Positions 45,311 through 57,788 of a stretch of 64,000 bases of DNA are shown one piece after another. The DNA is from Carposina sasakii. Taxonomy: Eukaryota > Arthropoda > Insecta > Lepidoptera > Carposinidae. Location of the stretch: the NCBI GenBank assembly GCA_014607495.2, contig CP053156.1:7874001-7938000 (forward strand), read 5' to 3'. Numbering within the stretch: position 1 is the first letter of the stretch; the number at the start of each line of letters is the position of its first letter. A program made the translations under genes and the position numbers. The notes under the pieces were generated by a model. It had not been told where the DNA came from. It searched no databases and saw only the letters and a list, made by a program, of their open reading frames with translations.

Positions 45311-45427
45311 AACCTGGAAGTATACCATGACCAACTATAAAAAAAAAATTGAAATCGGTTCATAAATGACGGAGTTCTGAGGTAACACACATAAAAAATT
45401 GATAACCTCTCTTTTTGAAGTCGGTTA

Positions 45428-46648
45428 ATAAATAAAGATCATGCTTTCCCTACCTTTCATGTATACTCATGTAAAAGAGTCTCAATTTTGCAAGCAAGAC
45501 TTCAGATGTTGAAATACTTATTACAACGTTACTGGAAGTTAAAAAGTTATTGTACAGCAACAATTTTGCTGATTTCGTAATTTTAACGTACCTAAACTTT
45601 TTTAATATCCAAACGGCTTGTTTCTCATAACTATTTATCCTTGCAAAATACCTTTTAAACCATCGCGTGGTATTATATGAACTGGCTTCTCACTAAATTC
45701 ATGGATAAACTTATGAAGTCTGTTATAGAGAGAGCGTCAGCTTGACACTGGTTACAGATTGTATGTTCATTGCTGGGAAAACTACGGAGAACGGAATTTG
45801 CTTTGTTCATGTTTATTTTTTACTACTTATTGTTCTGTAACTGTAACCCAGTGTCTGTGTGCGATGCAGTGAAATAATTTCGTGTAAAATATACGATTTA
45901 TGTTATAACGTGTGTTGAAAATATTTGTACTGACAAATTACGAAACTTATAAATATTACTATAATGGTAGGTACTATCAAGTCTGTCAATTTCGTTCAAA
46001 TTACCTATTTAGTTAATAAGCTTTACAAAAAGTATACGAAGATCCGACGTAAACGTAACTAAAAGACATTCACAATATAATAATTAACAACTAGATACGC
46101 TTATTTTCTGCCTACAAGAAAATAGCGTGATTGTATGTATAGGAAGGTATGTATATAAATAAAAAGGTATCGTTGACTTATTGAAGCATTAATATCCTCG
46201 TTAACATAAACGTTAATTGGAAAAGCTCAACCATATTTTCGAAACATTTCAAAAATTTAATTGAGAAGCAAGTGAAAATTATATCCACGGCCTGCTGTCG
46301 GTCAACAAAGAATTTAATATACGTATAATTCAAAGCGCAAGAATTGTGAATTTAATATACGTATACTGTAAATACGACATTGTTTTTATTTTAAACCGGC
46401 GTAAAATATAAAACGAAAATATAACCTAGGTCGTAATAAAGCTTTTCAGATTCAGTGAGCGAGGCTTTCAGTATGCGTTGTCTAATAGTCTAAGGAAACC
46501 GTATACTGAATTTAAAAACATTAAATTACAAGCAAATGCGAAATATGTTGTAAATTGTGGTACCTTTACGGTCTGCTTCGCGGCTTGTGTTTACGATTGC
46601 TGTGTTTTGTTAGTTTAGTGGGTTTTCGAATGTTATAGATGTTTAGGT
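45428..46648. other. No recognisable feature
   Basis: AT-rich sequence without a supported gene. Confidence 0.35.
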
Positions 46649-46826
46649 CTTCTTCTTCTCCAGCCTATCGCAGTCCACTGCTGGGCGTAGGCCTCCCCCA
46701 GGGCATGCCACGAGGCTACTGCCACAGGGGGGTTTTGCCCATAGTCACCACGCTTAATCGCCTCGTACGATACCCACGTGCAGGCATGGGGTGGTACAAA
46801 CTCTACTTTGCCAGCACCACGCGGCT
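46649..46826 (-). mobile_element. SINE of the 1057 family
   Basis: 178 bp in reverse orientation, from 'gccgcgtggtgctggcaaag' (minus, right end) to 'cgataggctggagaagaaga' (left end). It lacks the ~75-bp internal block of 1057-1309. No clean target duplication was seen. Confidence 0.72.
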
Positions 46827-49014
46827 ATAAGTAGATAAATTTTATTACTAATATCTTGATATATTGATGGCTTTTATACTTAGAGCAACGCGGGCTTTAC
46901 CGTGTTGCTCTAAGCTTTAATAAGTCAGTCAAAACAAATTGTCAAAATCGCAATTAGCTTCTCGAACACAAAGTAAAGTTGTATACATTAGACATGTCAT
47001 AAAAACTTAAAATTAAAAACTCTAATTGCTGTACATAGCTTACCTGAAACCGGCTTTGAAAAAAAAACCTGGAATGGTATAACAAAGTAACACGCGAGAA
47101 AAGAAATATTTTAGATTACGTGCATGCCCATTGAAATTCACTAAAAACCCGTCCACTTTGGTCAGTGAATAATTGCGTTTTCAAAAGTTTAAAATCTTTT
47201 TCGTAGGATATAAAAGTGACTGCACCCCAATACATATGGTTAGTCTTACGGGCTTGTAATACGAAACTTTTATGGAAATGGTTAGTTCACGTTTGTTATA
47301 CATTGCATTGTTTATTCTAATGCCTTGTGGACACCAATGTAGTAAAGCAGAAATGTATGTTTTTTGTTGTATTTGCCTTGTATAATTTAAAGTGAATAAA
47401 TAGTTGCGAGGGGTTGCAGGTAACGCCTCCCGACATCGAGGCACCGCGGAGTCGTTCCAAGAACTTGCTAATAGTTTCCTCGAGTCCATTGCATGGCTCA
47501 ATCTAACTTTAGTTTTTCCAATTCTAAGATTTAAATAATACAAGAATTGCCATTAGATGCTTGTAAAATTAAGAATCAAAGAAATATAATGCAATTGTCC
47601 GAATTATCTAGGGTATAACGTTAACGACTTCGTTGAAATTTAACTGAACAAGTCACTTTATTGACTACTCTATTTTCTATGTGATAGGGTTAACAGTGCC
47701 GTTAATCTGTAGTTTTCTCAACTTTGTTGGTAACTGTAGGACGAAGCGACGTTTTGCAGCAGGAAATTAACGTTAACCTACTCCGAAACTGTTACTTTAA
47801 ACTCTAACTTAACTCAAATTAAGGTTTGGTTTGAAAAGTGATTACTCAATGAATGATGCAGGTATACTAAATGCGAGTAAAAGCTCATTTACCTGATACG
47901 ATTTTCTTATACGTTCATGCAAGAGAAATAATTGAATTCAATTATTGATAAGCCATAAGTGGATTTCAAGAATGCAAGAACGCACCTTACCAGATCATTT
48001 TCTAAATTGAATATTAAGCATATAGCTTGATGTATCTACCTATGTCTTGGTACATTTAAAATATTGAAGAAGAAACCGAAAACAACCAATTTGGATCCAA
48101 TTTTTTCATAAATATTTTATAAGAAACTAGAAAAAGATTTGTTGGAATGGTTCCTTAGATTAATGGTGGTCAACATTTTTATTGGGAGGGGAACAAAAGA
48201 AAATAAAACAAAGAGATATATTTGATACATTTTGTTATCTTTATAGAACTATTTTGCAATATAGTAAAAAAGTTTTAATATTTTACAGTGTATGTTTGCT
48301 GAAATTTCCCCTGATATCAGCAAACGCATTCGATCGATTTTAAAGTTGAATTGAAATTGCAGCACTTAAAATAATGTCACGCGCCTGTCCCTCAGGGATA
48401 GAAAGGGAAAAACTATTTTCTTTACAATAGCTTTTTTACACATATTGCAGCTTAAAGTACCAATGAGTTAAATAATTAAAATAATAATAAATTTTATGGA
48501 GATCTAGGTCTGGAAAAAAAGAATGTCATTATTTTCCTGAAAAAGGTTCTTCGGTGATAAAAAGTATGTAGGTAGATCTTATACTTTTAATTTGTACTTT
48601 ACATAATTTAATGTAAGTACAAAATTTTATTGATCCAACTTAAGGCATAAATTCTCCTAAAATTGTTTCTCAAATACCGGATATTAAATAATGTAAACAC
48701 TATTCAATATTCCCTACTTTCACACAAGGCGGGTCTAATCCCGTGTAATCTAATATAAGCTTTTAAACTATTAAAGTTTATGTGAGATGATCACCTAAAC
48801 CGACGGCCCAGACACGCCCAGCTGTTGATCTTTTGCATATTCATCAGGCTTATTGGTGTACTTACATTTCTTTAGCATATTTATTCGGATTTAACTTGAA
48901 ATTCCTGCTTTTAATCTTGAATTAGGTAGGGTATTGCGTTGTACGGCATTTTTGTTATTGTTTTCATATAAATGAAACAACTAGGTAGGCCATCTTCATA
49001 TTGATTGGGACATA
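46827..49014. other. No recognisable gene
   Basis: The 120-codon minus frame at 47181-47543 has no known domain and ordinary AT-rich codons; I do not call it a gene. Confidence 0.35.
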
Positions 49015-49345
49015 CATAGCTACTACACACACAATTATGTTCCCAAAATGGTGTAGCCATAATTACCGGATAACGAAGGAGATCCGCGTTAAGTATAGCG
49101 ATACCAGCACAAGTAGCATGACCTGCGAAACAAGATATGATAAAACGATTTATGTTGAATTTTGTATAGAGACGATACGATATCCACGATGCGTGGTCAT
49201 GCTAAAGATCTGTGAGAGGTTGCTACTTCATTACTTGATGAAACGCCCTCTGAGTTCCTTAGTCGATTCTTATAACCTGCACGGAAGGAGATGCAGCTGA
49301 TGTAGTGTAGTGTAGATGTAGTGAAGCCCCGCATCAGCAGTGGAA
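49015..49345 (+). repeat. SINE-like family copy with internal insertion
   Basis: 'aacgaaggagatccgcgttaag' starts the family; 'tgacctgcgaaac-agatatg' (49120-49142) is shared with 61008-61028; 'ccttagtcgattcttataac' and 'cggaaggagatgcagctgat' finish it. Confidence 0.55.
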
Positions 49346-50130
49346 TTGGTTTGATGAGAGATTACATTTTATATTATTTAGATTTCATTGTTACTCTCCT
49401 AAATTGAATGATGAAGATCTTTTTCCAATTAAGATATAGCCAAAGCCATTCGTAAAAATACGGAGGGTCAAAAATGACTAAATAATAAAATTATGTTCAA
49501 ACTTCAAAATATATCCGAAAATCTTACTGTCAATTTTCAATCACAAGAAAAACAGGGACATATTAAGTTAATAAGGTAAATAAAGAACATTGTAACCTAC
49601 TAAAAGTTGCCTATCATCCAATAACTATAAACAACCTTATTCTATTAGGGATTTTATAGAAGTTTTTCAAAACCTACTTAATCATTAACTTTATGGAGCC
49701 ATGAATAGAGTAAAGAATAGCCGATATTGCAGTATTCGATATGCTAACGACACGACGATGGTGTAAAGTAAATAATAAATAATAGGTACATTCGCCCTCG
49801 TAGGTACTTGTTGAGAAGTTTATCCAAAACGTATCGCTGGAATATACAGTTGTATAAATGTACCATTTTCTTGAGTTATTTGACAGTGTTTTTATTTGAC
49901 ACTTACGCAAGAACTATATTTTAAATTAGACTATCTACAATGTTTGCTTACCGCACCAATTATAAGGGTGATCCTGTGAATCGCTAAATAGGCCCAATGG
50001 TCATTGTGTGATATTTTTTTAAAATCTTAAACTCTCCTGCCTACTCCTTACGTATGAAGTAATATTGAGTGCTCCTTTTTCAAATCATGTATTGTTTAAA
50101 ATCTTGTTTTATGGAACGAATTAGACTGTT
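49346..50130. other. No recognisable feature
   Basis: AT-rich sequence. The 78-codon minus frame at 49674-49910 has no domain. Confidence 0.3.
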
Positions 50131-50271
50131 ACGGTGTTATTACAAAAAAACACCTAAAGTTAGACTTTTGATTTAAATATGACATTTAACAGCAAAATGT
50201 ATGGCATATCTGCCAAATTTAGGACACGTTTAGCTTAAACGATGTTTAAATTCTTTTGTAATAACACGGTT
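50131..50271. mobile_element. Short MITE, ~20-bp inverted ends
   Basis: The ends 'cggtgttattacaaaaaaac' and 'cttttgtaataacacgg' are inverted repeats with one or two mismatches. The interior is AT-rich with no ORF. The superfamily is not assigned. Confidence 0.6.
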
Positions 50272-51347
50272 ATGGTCCTTAAACATAATAAAAAATTGAA
50301 CATTTTAGAATCATCGTGTGAAAATTCAGTGGTTTTCGCTTAAGAATCATGATCTGAAGTTCCATATCACTATGGGCCTGGTTAACACACTCTATATTCA
50401 AATGTGCGCGGGATGGTGAGGTTACGCATGATATAGCTAATTCAATATAATTATTCTAGCCATAATGAGCCGATAAACTAGGAGGGGTTATTAACAAGTA
50501 CACTTACCCACTTGGATATTGAGTGGTAGTATTTCGCTAACTTTACCTACCGAGTGGAGCGTGGTAAGACAGAACCTTGCCTTAGTATATTCTACACATT
50601 TATAGTACCTAATTTATTACGGTAGAAGCATTCAGGTCGAATATTAAAAATCTTATTTTACGAAAAGAATATACTTACCCTGGAAACCAGCACTATACCT
50701 GAAATCCCATTTTCAATTACTTATGCAAAAATTTTCCCTTTACTAAATAATACCTACGTAGGCAGGCAACTAATATTTACCTCGCCGCCAAATATAATTG
50801 AACATCTCCGATATTTTCCTCGTGGAAACGTTTGACGTTCGGTATTTCTACTACATTAAATTTTTCCGCTTCGAGATATTAAAATGTACATATCCAATAC
50901 ACTTACGGCTGTAAGGAAAAGAAAAGCGTAGATACGGAACAAGTCTCGCGTCATCGATCAAAGCCTGCGGTGCGACGCTAAGTTATTTCGAATAATTCTG
51001 ACAAACTTGATATGCTGGTTTAAAGGCGTGTACACATTTGAGAACATTTTAAAACGTTAGCCCCACTTGCAGTAGACGCGATCTTTGAGTAGTCAATTTT
51101 AATTTGACATGTGCCGGCTTGTTTGTTCGCAGGCGAATGCTCCATAGAACATGAAAGGTGTCCTGGAAAGACGTGCTCTGCCCCGTGAAAAGTGATGTGA
51201 GGAGTACACCGTGAGGACTTTCGCAGTCGGTCTGAGTGTCCCACATATCCTACAAGCTTGTCCCAGCCATGGGCGAATGTATAGTGCATTTAGAATGAGG
51301 GATTTTCTGTCAACTATTAAAATTAAAAAAATAGTACAAATCACCGG

Positions 51348-51455
51348 ATAGATGGCGTGAGCGCATCACCATCCCGAAATTCTGTTTTGTCATTGGACCA
51401 CATACAGGGGGAGGTGAAGAACAGCTAGGGAGGGTGATGCGCTCACGCCATCTAT
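51348..51455. mobile_element. 108-bp foldback with 28-bp arms
   Basis: 'atagatggcgtgagcgcatc' onward (51348-51375) and its complement (51428-51455) match except for one base. The loop is 52 bp. Confidence 0.7.
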
Positions 51456-51891
51456 TTTTACCAGTTATTTTAACTTGCCAGAAAAACCCTCATTAGCACA
51501 GATGACAGCTGTCTTATGTCAAAAAAACAAGACGGCATATGGGCTAATTTGAGATTAATTTAAATCTAGATTTATTTATTGAAACTGGGTCTTAATATTT
51601 TTTTTAGCTTTTAATATTTTACGTCACTACAGAAATCAACAATGAGCCTGCAAACTGAAGTAGGTATTTCATTGTGTAAATATATCGCCGCTGTCAGAAG
51701 TGTAGAGCAACGAGTGTATCTCGCTTCCATAATTAAAACAAACCTGTTTTAGAAGTTCATAGATTTTTATTAGTTGTTTTTCAGTACATTATATAAAATA
51801 TAGATAGAAAATATATATTTTATTTAGGAAATTACATTATAGGTGATATGTAGGTCTATGATATGTAGTATCTACAAACCGGAGACGGACA

Positions 51892-51933
51892 GACGGAGAG
51901 TTTGTACGTAGGTACCTGTACAAACTCTCCGTC
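51892..51933. repeat. Perfect 16-bp inverted repeat, 10-nt loop
   Basis: gacggagagtttgtac (51892-51907) and its exact complement (51918-51933). Confidence 0.7.
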
Positions 51934-52034
51934 CTTTCATATTTATATTTCTGTTATTCGTTAACGTTTTTAATGTTATTTTATAGAAAACCAAATGTTA
52001 ACTTTACTTCGGTAGGTTTACCACTTTATTGACT

Positions 52035-52253
52035 ACTAGTGGACGCCCGCGACTCTGTCCGCGTGGACTACAGAAAAAACAAAATGTCGAAATTATCCGG
52101 GATAAAAACATTTTTCCGGGATAAAAAGTAGCCTATATGTTAAGTGGGACCTGTCACAATATATTCCTGAAAACTGCATCGAAATCGGTTCAGCCGTTTC
52201 TGAGATTAGCGTGCACAAACGCACAGACAAACCGACAAACAGACAAAAATTCC
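52035..52253 (+). repeat. Lepidopteran 'cccgcgac' repeat, copy 2
   Basis: 'actagtggacgcccgcgact', 'ccgggataaaaagtagccta' and 'atcgaaatcggttcagccg' mark the family of 39770-39963, here better preserved in the middle. Confidence 0.72.
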
Positions 52254-52648
52254 AAAAATCATCGTAGATGTAGTTAATACATCTTAGTGAAACAGTACAG
52301 ATAAATATAATAAAATTGATCAAAATTAAACGCGATATATCAACTTTGACAGTGCGTTCACGCCCTAATGGATTTACATATGCCTCATGATATTCTCTGT
52401 CTAATATATTTTAGGAATAAGATCTCGAATATTAAACGTTTGCTTGTTCCTTAAAACGTTATTCTGATTTCAATGATATTTTACGAACAAATCTTTGACA
52501 TAAAAAAGCTGAGAGGAGAATAATTTGACAACACTTCTTTGATTTTTCTCCATTAGTTAGTAGCTCCTTCTATATTTTCTTTGAGTATAAATTATAAGTA
52601 CTAATGTTAATCAGTTTAGTTAAAGTAAAGCAAATTTTGACATTCTAG

Positions 52649-52792
52649 CTTTTCGGTGCCTCACAATTCCAGTCCTTGACACTTAGATTGCATTACGGTA
52701 ATGTGCGGTAATGTAACTACATTACTAATGTACTGTAACGTATAGTAATGCAATCAAAGCGTTAAGGACTGGAATTGTGAGGCACCGAAAAG
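52649..52792. mobile_element. 144-bp long hairpin, 48-bp arms
   Basis: Arms 52649-52696 and 52745-52792 match at 45 of 48 positions, perfectly over the outer 29. The loop contains a further perfect 8-bp inverted repeat (gtaatgta/tacattac). It is most simply a MITE; an RNA from it would fold into one long hairpin. Confidence 0.75.
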
Positions 52793-54099
52793 TCTAATGG
52801 TGCATCGAGGCAGGAGTATGGCGAACTTTTTTTCTTGAAGAAAATTTTTCCTTTACCAAAAATTTTGTTTTATTTCGCGGATTTTGCCCAAGTTTAATTT
52901 ATTGATATCGCTTTTTACCAGATGAGTTAGTATGAAATTAGCACTCTATGACATCTTATTGCTCTATGGTACTAGGCAAGTTTGTATGTTACGTCCAGGA
53001 TAGGAAACATCAGACATCAGGGAGCACTTAATAAATTAATCAGAAAACATTAATATTTTAATAATTATAATAAACCATGATAGCCACATTGCTATATTCA
53101 AGTTTTCCGACAATTCAGACACCTACACGCAATCACTTAATGATACCCTCACTCTAAAATTACACAATTAAGTGGCGCAAATACAAAATCTATTCCACAT
53201 TTGAAATGGGTAAAATCTTAAGACACATTGAGAATGAGATTCTAATCGAACGAACGCTAGTTCATTAAGAGGCTATAAATATTAAAACTGAAATGTAACA
53301 GACAATTCCGTGTTTCACCTTAGTAGAGCTAGCGCGACACGAGGCTCCGCTATCGTATCAGACAGATCTGAGCGGAATAAATCTTCCCGGCATCAGATAA
53401 GCCCACTTCGAGGCGCTAAGTGGAAAACTTGTGCTATGTAATTAACTATTCAACGGACTTCAGGCTGTACCGGGAAAACTACTTACGAAAGCCTTGTTTG
53501 AATTAGGTTTTTTAGTTTTGGTTGATTTTTCAATTGCTTGCTTATGCTGCTCACTTTTTATTGTTTTCTCAAGCGAAGTATTGAATGGCTGGTAGGTACT
53601 AGACATAAATCTACCTACCTATTACAATTTTATGATTTGTAACTAGTGTATGACAATTATTATTTGAGTTTACCTTGGTTACGTGTGAGAATGAAACATA
53701 TAGGTGCAGTTAATTCAACTGTGGTTTGATAGTATTTTATAAAAAAAAATATTCCGAAGTTTTCGAAAAACAAAGCAACATCAAATAAAAACATCAAACT
53801 TAAATATATGTAAGTTTAAAAAACAGTGTAACACAATTATTCACAATAAATTATCATAAGTGAAAAAGCAGCCAATGGACGTAGGTAACTTCTATAAAGA
53901 ACTAACGTAAGTCAAAATACACTTCCCAGAATAATCTAATTGACACCTGTACAAGAGCTGCCTTTTGTCTCTCGGTAACGTAGACATAATTTTATTATAT
54001 TTGCGGCTTCGAGATAATCGAGATATTCAAATGATATTCCGGAAAATATTGAAAACCATAATCCAAAGTTAAACTTACGAGTACTATGGAAGTGACATA
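52793..54099. other. No recognisable gene
   Basis: 53325-53425 is an isolated less AT-rich patch. On the minus strand it has a plausible acceptor (near 53420) and donor (near 53326), but all three frames have stops. Confidence 0.3.
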
Positions 54100-54270
54100 T
54101 TATGCTAGAGTCCATAAAAGTTTAAGCGTCGCATGTGCTGATGGGCTTTACTAGAATTCATAGCTGCTCCGTGCATGTGGTCGACTTAACAACTTGTCAC
54201 TGATTATTAACATATGCCCCCGCGAATGCTAAGTGTTACTGTAAGATCTCCTTCATGATCACTCCTGTGC
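54100..54270 (-). repeat. SINE-like family copy (diverged)
   Basis: 'gggctttactagaattcata', 'ctccgtgcatgtgg' and 'aacaacttgtcactgat' follow the reversed family order. Confidence 0.5.
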
Positions 54271-54338
54271 ATCACACGTAGGAAAATGAAGAGATAGCTG
54301 TATTTACGCCCGATTACGTAAAAGCAATAGCAAAGCCG

Positions 54339-54468
54339 AAGCAAAGCGATAGCGAAAATTGTACAATATTCGCCTTGAAATGACAAAGTTCCTTTGAAAT
54401 TCATTTTACGTAATACGAATTTGACAAGCAATCAGCGATTTTATACAGTTTTCGCTATCGCTTTGCTT
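54339..54468. repeat. Foldback with 25-bp arms
   Basis: Arms 54339-54363 and 54444-54468 match at 24 of 25 positions ('aagcaaagcgatagcgaaaa...'). Confidence 0.65.
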
Positions 54469-54475
54469 TTGCTAG

Positions 54476-55873
54476 TTAGATAATAAGGGGGCTGGTGTCG
54501 ACTGCCGACATGGTAAGAGATGACGGCCACTAAATGTCGGCACTGCCATCTTAGAAGATCATAGATTTACGCCACATATACTACTTATTATAACCTATAC
54601 CATACACACCACCTATAGGTTTAACGAGCGTATACACACACATAAATCTTAGTTCTAATTTACATCATTATCTCACATCTTTCTGAAGTAGTGCGAAGCG
54701 GATAGCGTTTAACACAGATATATTATTTATATGTATACTGTACCATTTTTTATATTCCACAATATTTCTGAAGCTCAAGGAAGTCAATAAGGTCTATTTC
54801 CTAAGGTGATCCTGGAGCCGGTCGTGCTAACGGTAGCCATTGTGTCGTGAAGGAATATCTTGCAGTTATTGGAAACTGCGATAAAGTACGAGCAGTTTCA
54901 ATATGCTTGAGCGTGCAGTAAATGCTTTGACTGGTTGGCGTCTGTGAAGTGTACTTTTTACTATTTATTTACAATTATTATTAGTATACTAGAGATGCAA
55001 AACTCGAGTCTATATTCGTTGTGTTATTAATCATTATTTACTTTTCTTTGAGTTTTTATAACGTACTATCCTAAGATCGCCTAAATATAGTTTGCTCACA
55101 GCGCAGAAATGAAAATGGTATCTGTAATTTTAATTTTAAAAAGCTATTGCAAATCCGTTAGTAGACAGCGTCGCTTCCATGTTTCGCTAATTAGGAAACT
55201 TTCGTCGCTGCGATGATCACTCGACTGCTCAAGTAGACGAGGAGGCGAATTTTGCTCAAAAACCGGTTAATAAACAGAAATGAAGTGAGTATTTGATATT
55301 AATTTGTGAAGCTTTTTATTACATAAAATATTGTTACAAAATATTTCATTATTTATGTACTTGAAACTCTTATCTCAAGCACGTTGTTGTTATTAAAATA
55401 CCTGCTTAGAAAATTCAACAATCCTTCCCTAAAATAGTCAATAACGATCATTTATTTTATTCGGGGATTATATCTTCAACAGTGTAAATTTAATCAAATT
55501 CGACAAACTCAAACACAGGCTGTTCTCGTAATCGAGTGTTCAATTGAGCAAGATCTCGATTATCCAGGAATTGAAATCGAATGAGTGGCGAATTGGAAAC
55601 GAATCTTTAACGTTTTTACTTGCAATCGTCATTAAAAGCCCTTTTTTGGGGAAATTGTATTTTTTAACTCAATTTACAATGAAAATCAAAGACTATTCTG
55701 TGATGTTATGTTTATTACCCGACTGCGCGACGCAAAGGAGTGGCATTGTGTTTAACAGCCTATGTATGTATGTTTATATGTTCCTTTGAAGCACTAAACA
55801 GACAAAACGCCTCGGCCGATTTTTATGATTCATAAGTCAATCGATTCCTTTTAGTCCGGCGAGTATCACTCGT
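54476..55873. other. No recognisable gene
   Basis: AT-rich. The 81-codon frame at 55544-55789 has no domain. Confidence 0.3.
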
Positions 55874-55969
55874 GATCGTAACATAACAACTGAACAGTCG
55901 GGATCCATTATCCGACAGCCAAGCTAATATTTCAATGGATCCTGGCTATTCAGTTCTTATGTTACGATC
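55874..55969. repeat. 96-bp hairpin, 36-bp arms
   Basis: Arms 55874-55909 and 55934-55969 match at 32 of 36 positions. The block just before it ('tcaatcgattcc-tt-agtccggcgagt', about 55838-55866) recurs at 56030-56057, so the hairpin sits inside a duplicated repeat. Confidence 0.65.
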
Positions 55970-56664
55970 ATTAGAAAATATTTTATTCTTCAATAGTATT
56001 CATTCCATAATAATTTTATAGACACACGTCAATCGATTCCTCTTAATCCGGCGAGTGTCACTAAAGACATGACAATGAGTATAGCAATGAGTTGTTTACA
56101 ATTTTACAAGTTAATTTTTTAAATAATATTGTTTGTGATTGTTTAAATTCACTTCGAGACAAATCCGCGAGCTGATTGTGCACTGTTGTGTTTACGAAGT
56201 GGCTAATTACCGTTACTTTGTGCTCGCAAAGGATCCTGATGACGGCGAAACAATGGATGTGTAAACAACACAGGCGGCGCAAGTTCGTCTGTCAATACAG
56301 TAGATTCATGGTGGATCTTTGTTAATTCTCTTTAGCTACGTCTCTATATCTTTGCATATCTATTCACGGAGACATTAAAATGTTATTTCTGTAATTTAAA
56401 TCTGGTATTACTTGAAATAGCTAGCGCATTATTCTGTAGCAATCCACCGTCGGAACTGATATTTGTAATATTTTCCGCGCGAGGTAATTGCCATTGTGCA
56501 AGTATTTGTGGATTCGATTATCTTAATTACTAAAGTCAAAGTGCCTTCTGTTGTAACACGGACTAGGCTTTGATGTTAGCAGCTTATATGCATGCATTTT
56601 AAACTGGCATAAATAAGACTTGGACAGCGGCGGTAGTTGCATTTAGTTCATGTACTTACGAATT

Positions 56665-56790
56665 TTCTAAAATTGACACTTAGCTATACCCGAGGACGGT
56701 TGGCGTCAGACTGCCTGCTTGCTGGGCTTAAAACATGCCAAACGCTGACTCCATAAATAATGTGATGAGGGCAGGAAGAAAATGACGATG
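56665..56790 (+). repeat. Interspersed repeat, second copy of 17924
   Basis: 'aaaattgacacttagctata' and 'ctccataaataatgtgatga' match 17924-18055. Confidence 0.5.
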
Positions 56791-57140
56791 ATGGAAAGCG
56801 GCGGTAGACTCACAACTTTTCATATCTATGACACTTCTCACTAACCATTTTGAACATACTAGCTATTGTTTGCAGTCACAAACTACTTTATGTCATTATT
56901 TAAGGCTTCTTAAACGGACCACACTATTTTTTTCCAAAAAAAAAAAAGAAAAAAAAGTCGGAAAATTTTGGAAGTTTCCTGCGGAAATTTTCACTGGTTT
57001 TCATCTCAGAATCATGGTCTGAAGTCATCATAACAATATTTTAACGGATTATATTAATGGAGAAGTGTTTTTATAAATTTATCTTAGTCAAGATATTATA
57101 TATTATAAAATTATTAATAAAGAAAATGGAAAAAATTCTT

Positions 57141-57213
57141 CACCCGAGTGGGAATCGAACCCACGACCACTGCAAACCGTGCCAGCCGCTATAACCACTA
57201 AGCCACCGGGTCA
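57141..57213 (-). tRNA. tRNA-like sequence, copy 1 (probable pseudo-tRNA)
   Basis: On the minus strand: acceptor-like GACCCGG, an A box (TGGCTTAGTGG), a T arm GTGGG-TTCGATT-CCCAC with a canonical B box (GGTTCGATTCC), then TCGGGTG pairing back to the acceptor except at the first pair, followed by a T-rich run. The anticodon arm does not form a clean 5-bp stem with a 7-nt loop, so I cannot assign an anticodon. It may be a pseudogene or a tRNA-derived element. Confidence 0.5.
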
Positions 57214-57464
57214 ATTACTCGGATGACGAATTTTACCATCTCTTTTCTAAATTACATATTGGCAACGTTATTTTTTATCCCGATAGCTATACACTAGCCA
57301 AATCTCGGCAAACAAAGCTGAATCCCTCAGCACAATGTTTAAAGATGAAACGATCAACCATATTCTAACGGATTATATTAATGGAGAAGTGTTTTTATAA
57401 ATTTATCTTAGTCAAGATATTATATATTATAAAATTATTAATAAAGAAAATGGAAAAAATTCTT

Positions 57465-57537
57465 CACCCGAGTGGGAATCGAACCCACGACCACTGCAAA
57501 CCGTGCCAGCCGCTATAACCACTAAGCCACCGGGTCA
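57465..57537 (-). tRNA. tRNA-like sequence, copy 2
   Basis: Same as copy 1, 324 bp further on, with no difference seen in the tRNA-like part. Confidence 0.5.
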
Positions 57538-57788
57538 ATTACTCGGATGACGAATTTTACCATCTCTTTTCTAAATTACATATTGGCAACGTTATTCTTC
57601 ATCCCGATAGCTATACACTAGCCAAATCCCGGCAAACAAAGCTGAATCCCTCAGCACAATGTTTAAAGATGAAACGATCAACCATATCCTAACGGATTAT
57701 ATTAATGGAGAAGTGTTTTTATGAATTTATCTTAGTCAAGATATTATATATTATAAAATTATTAATGAACAAAATGGAAAAAATTCTT

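Larger units (their letters stand above)
43961..45427. mobile_element. Composite repeat bounded by 'aaccgacttc' inverted ends
   Basis: 'aaccgacttc' at about 43961 and 'gaagtcggtta' at about 45417 are inverted termini seen also at 60018-60026 and 60776-60788. Inside lie ATG/ATA triplet repeats (44136-44172), a LINE fragment, a SINE 3' scrap (44936-44985) and a three-unit tandem repeat. That the whole 1.47 kb moved as one unit is inference. Confidence 0.45.

Noticed and set aside
47181..47543. 120-codon minus-strand frame
   Set aside because: No known motif, no splice context, no repeat match. At this length it is expected by chance in 64 kb.
53325..53425. Possible exon in a GC-richer patch
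   Set aside because: Acceptor-like and donor-like signals exist on the minus strand, but every frame contains a stop.
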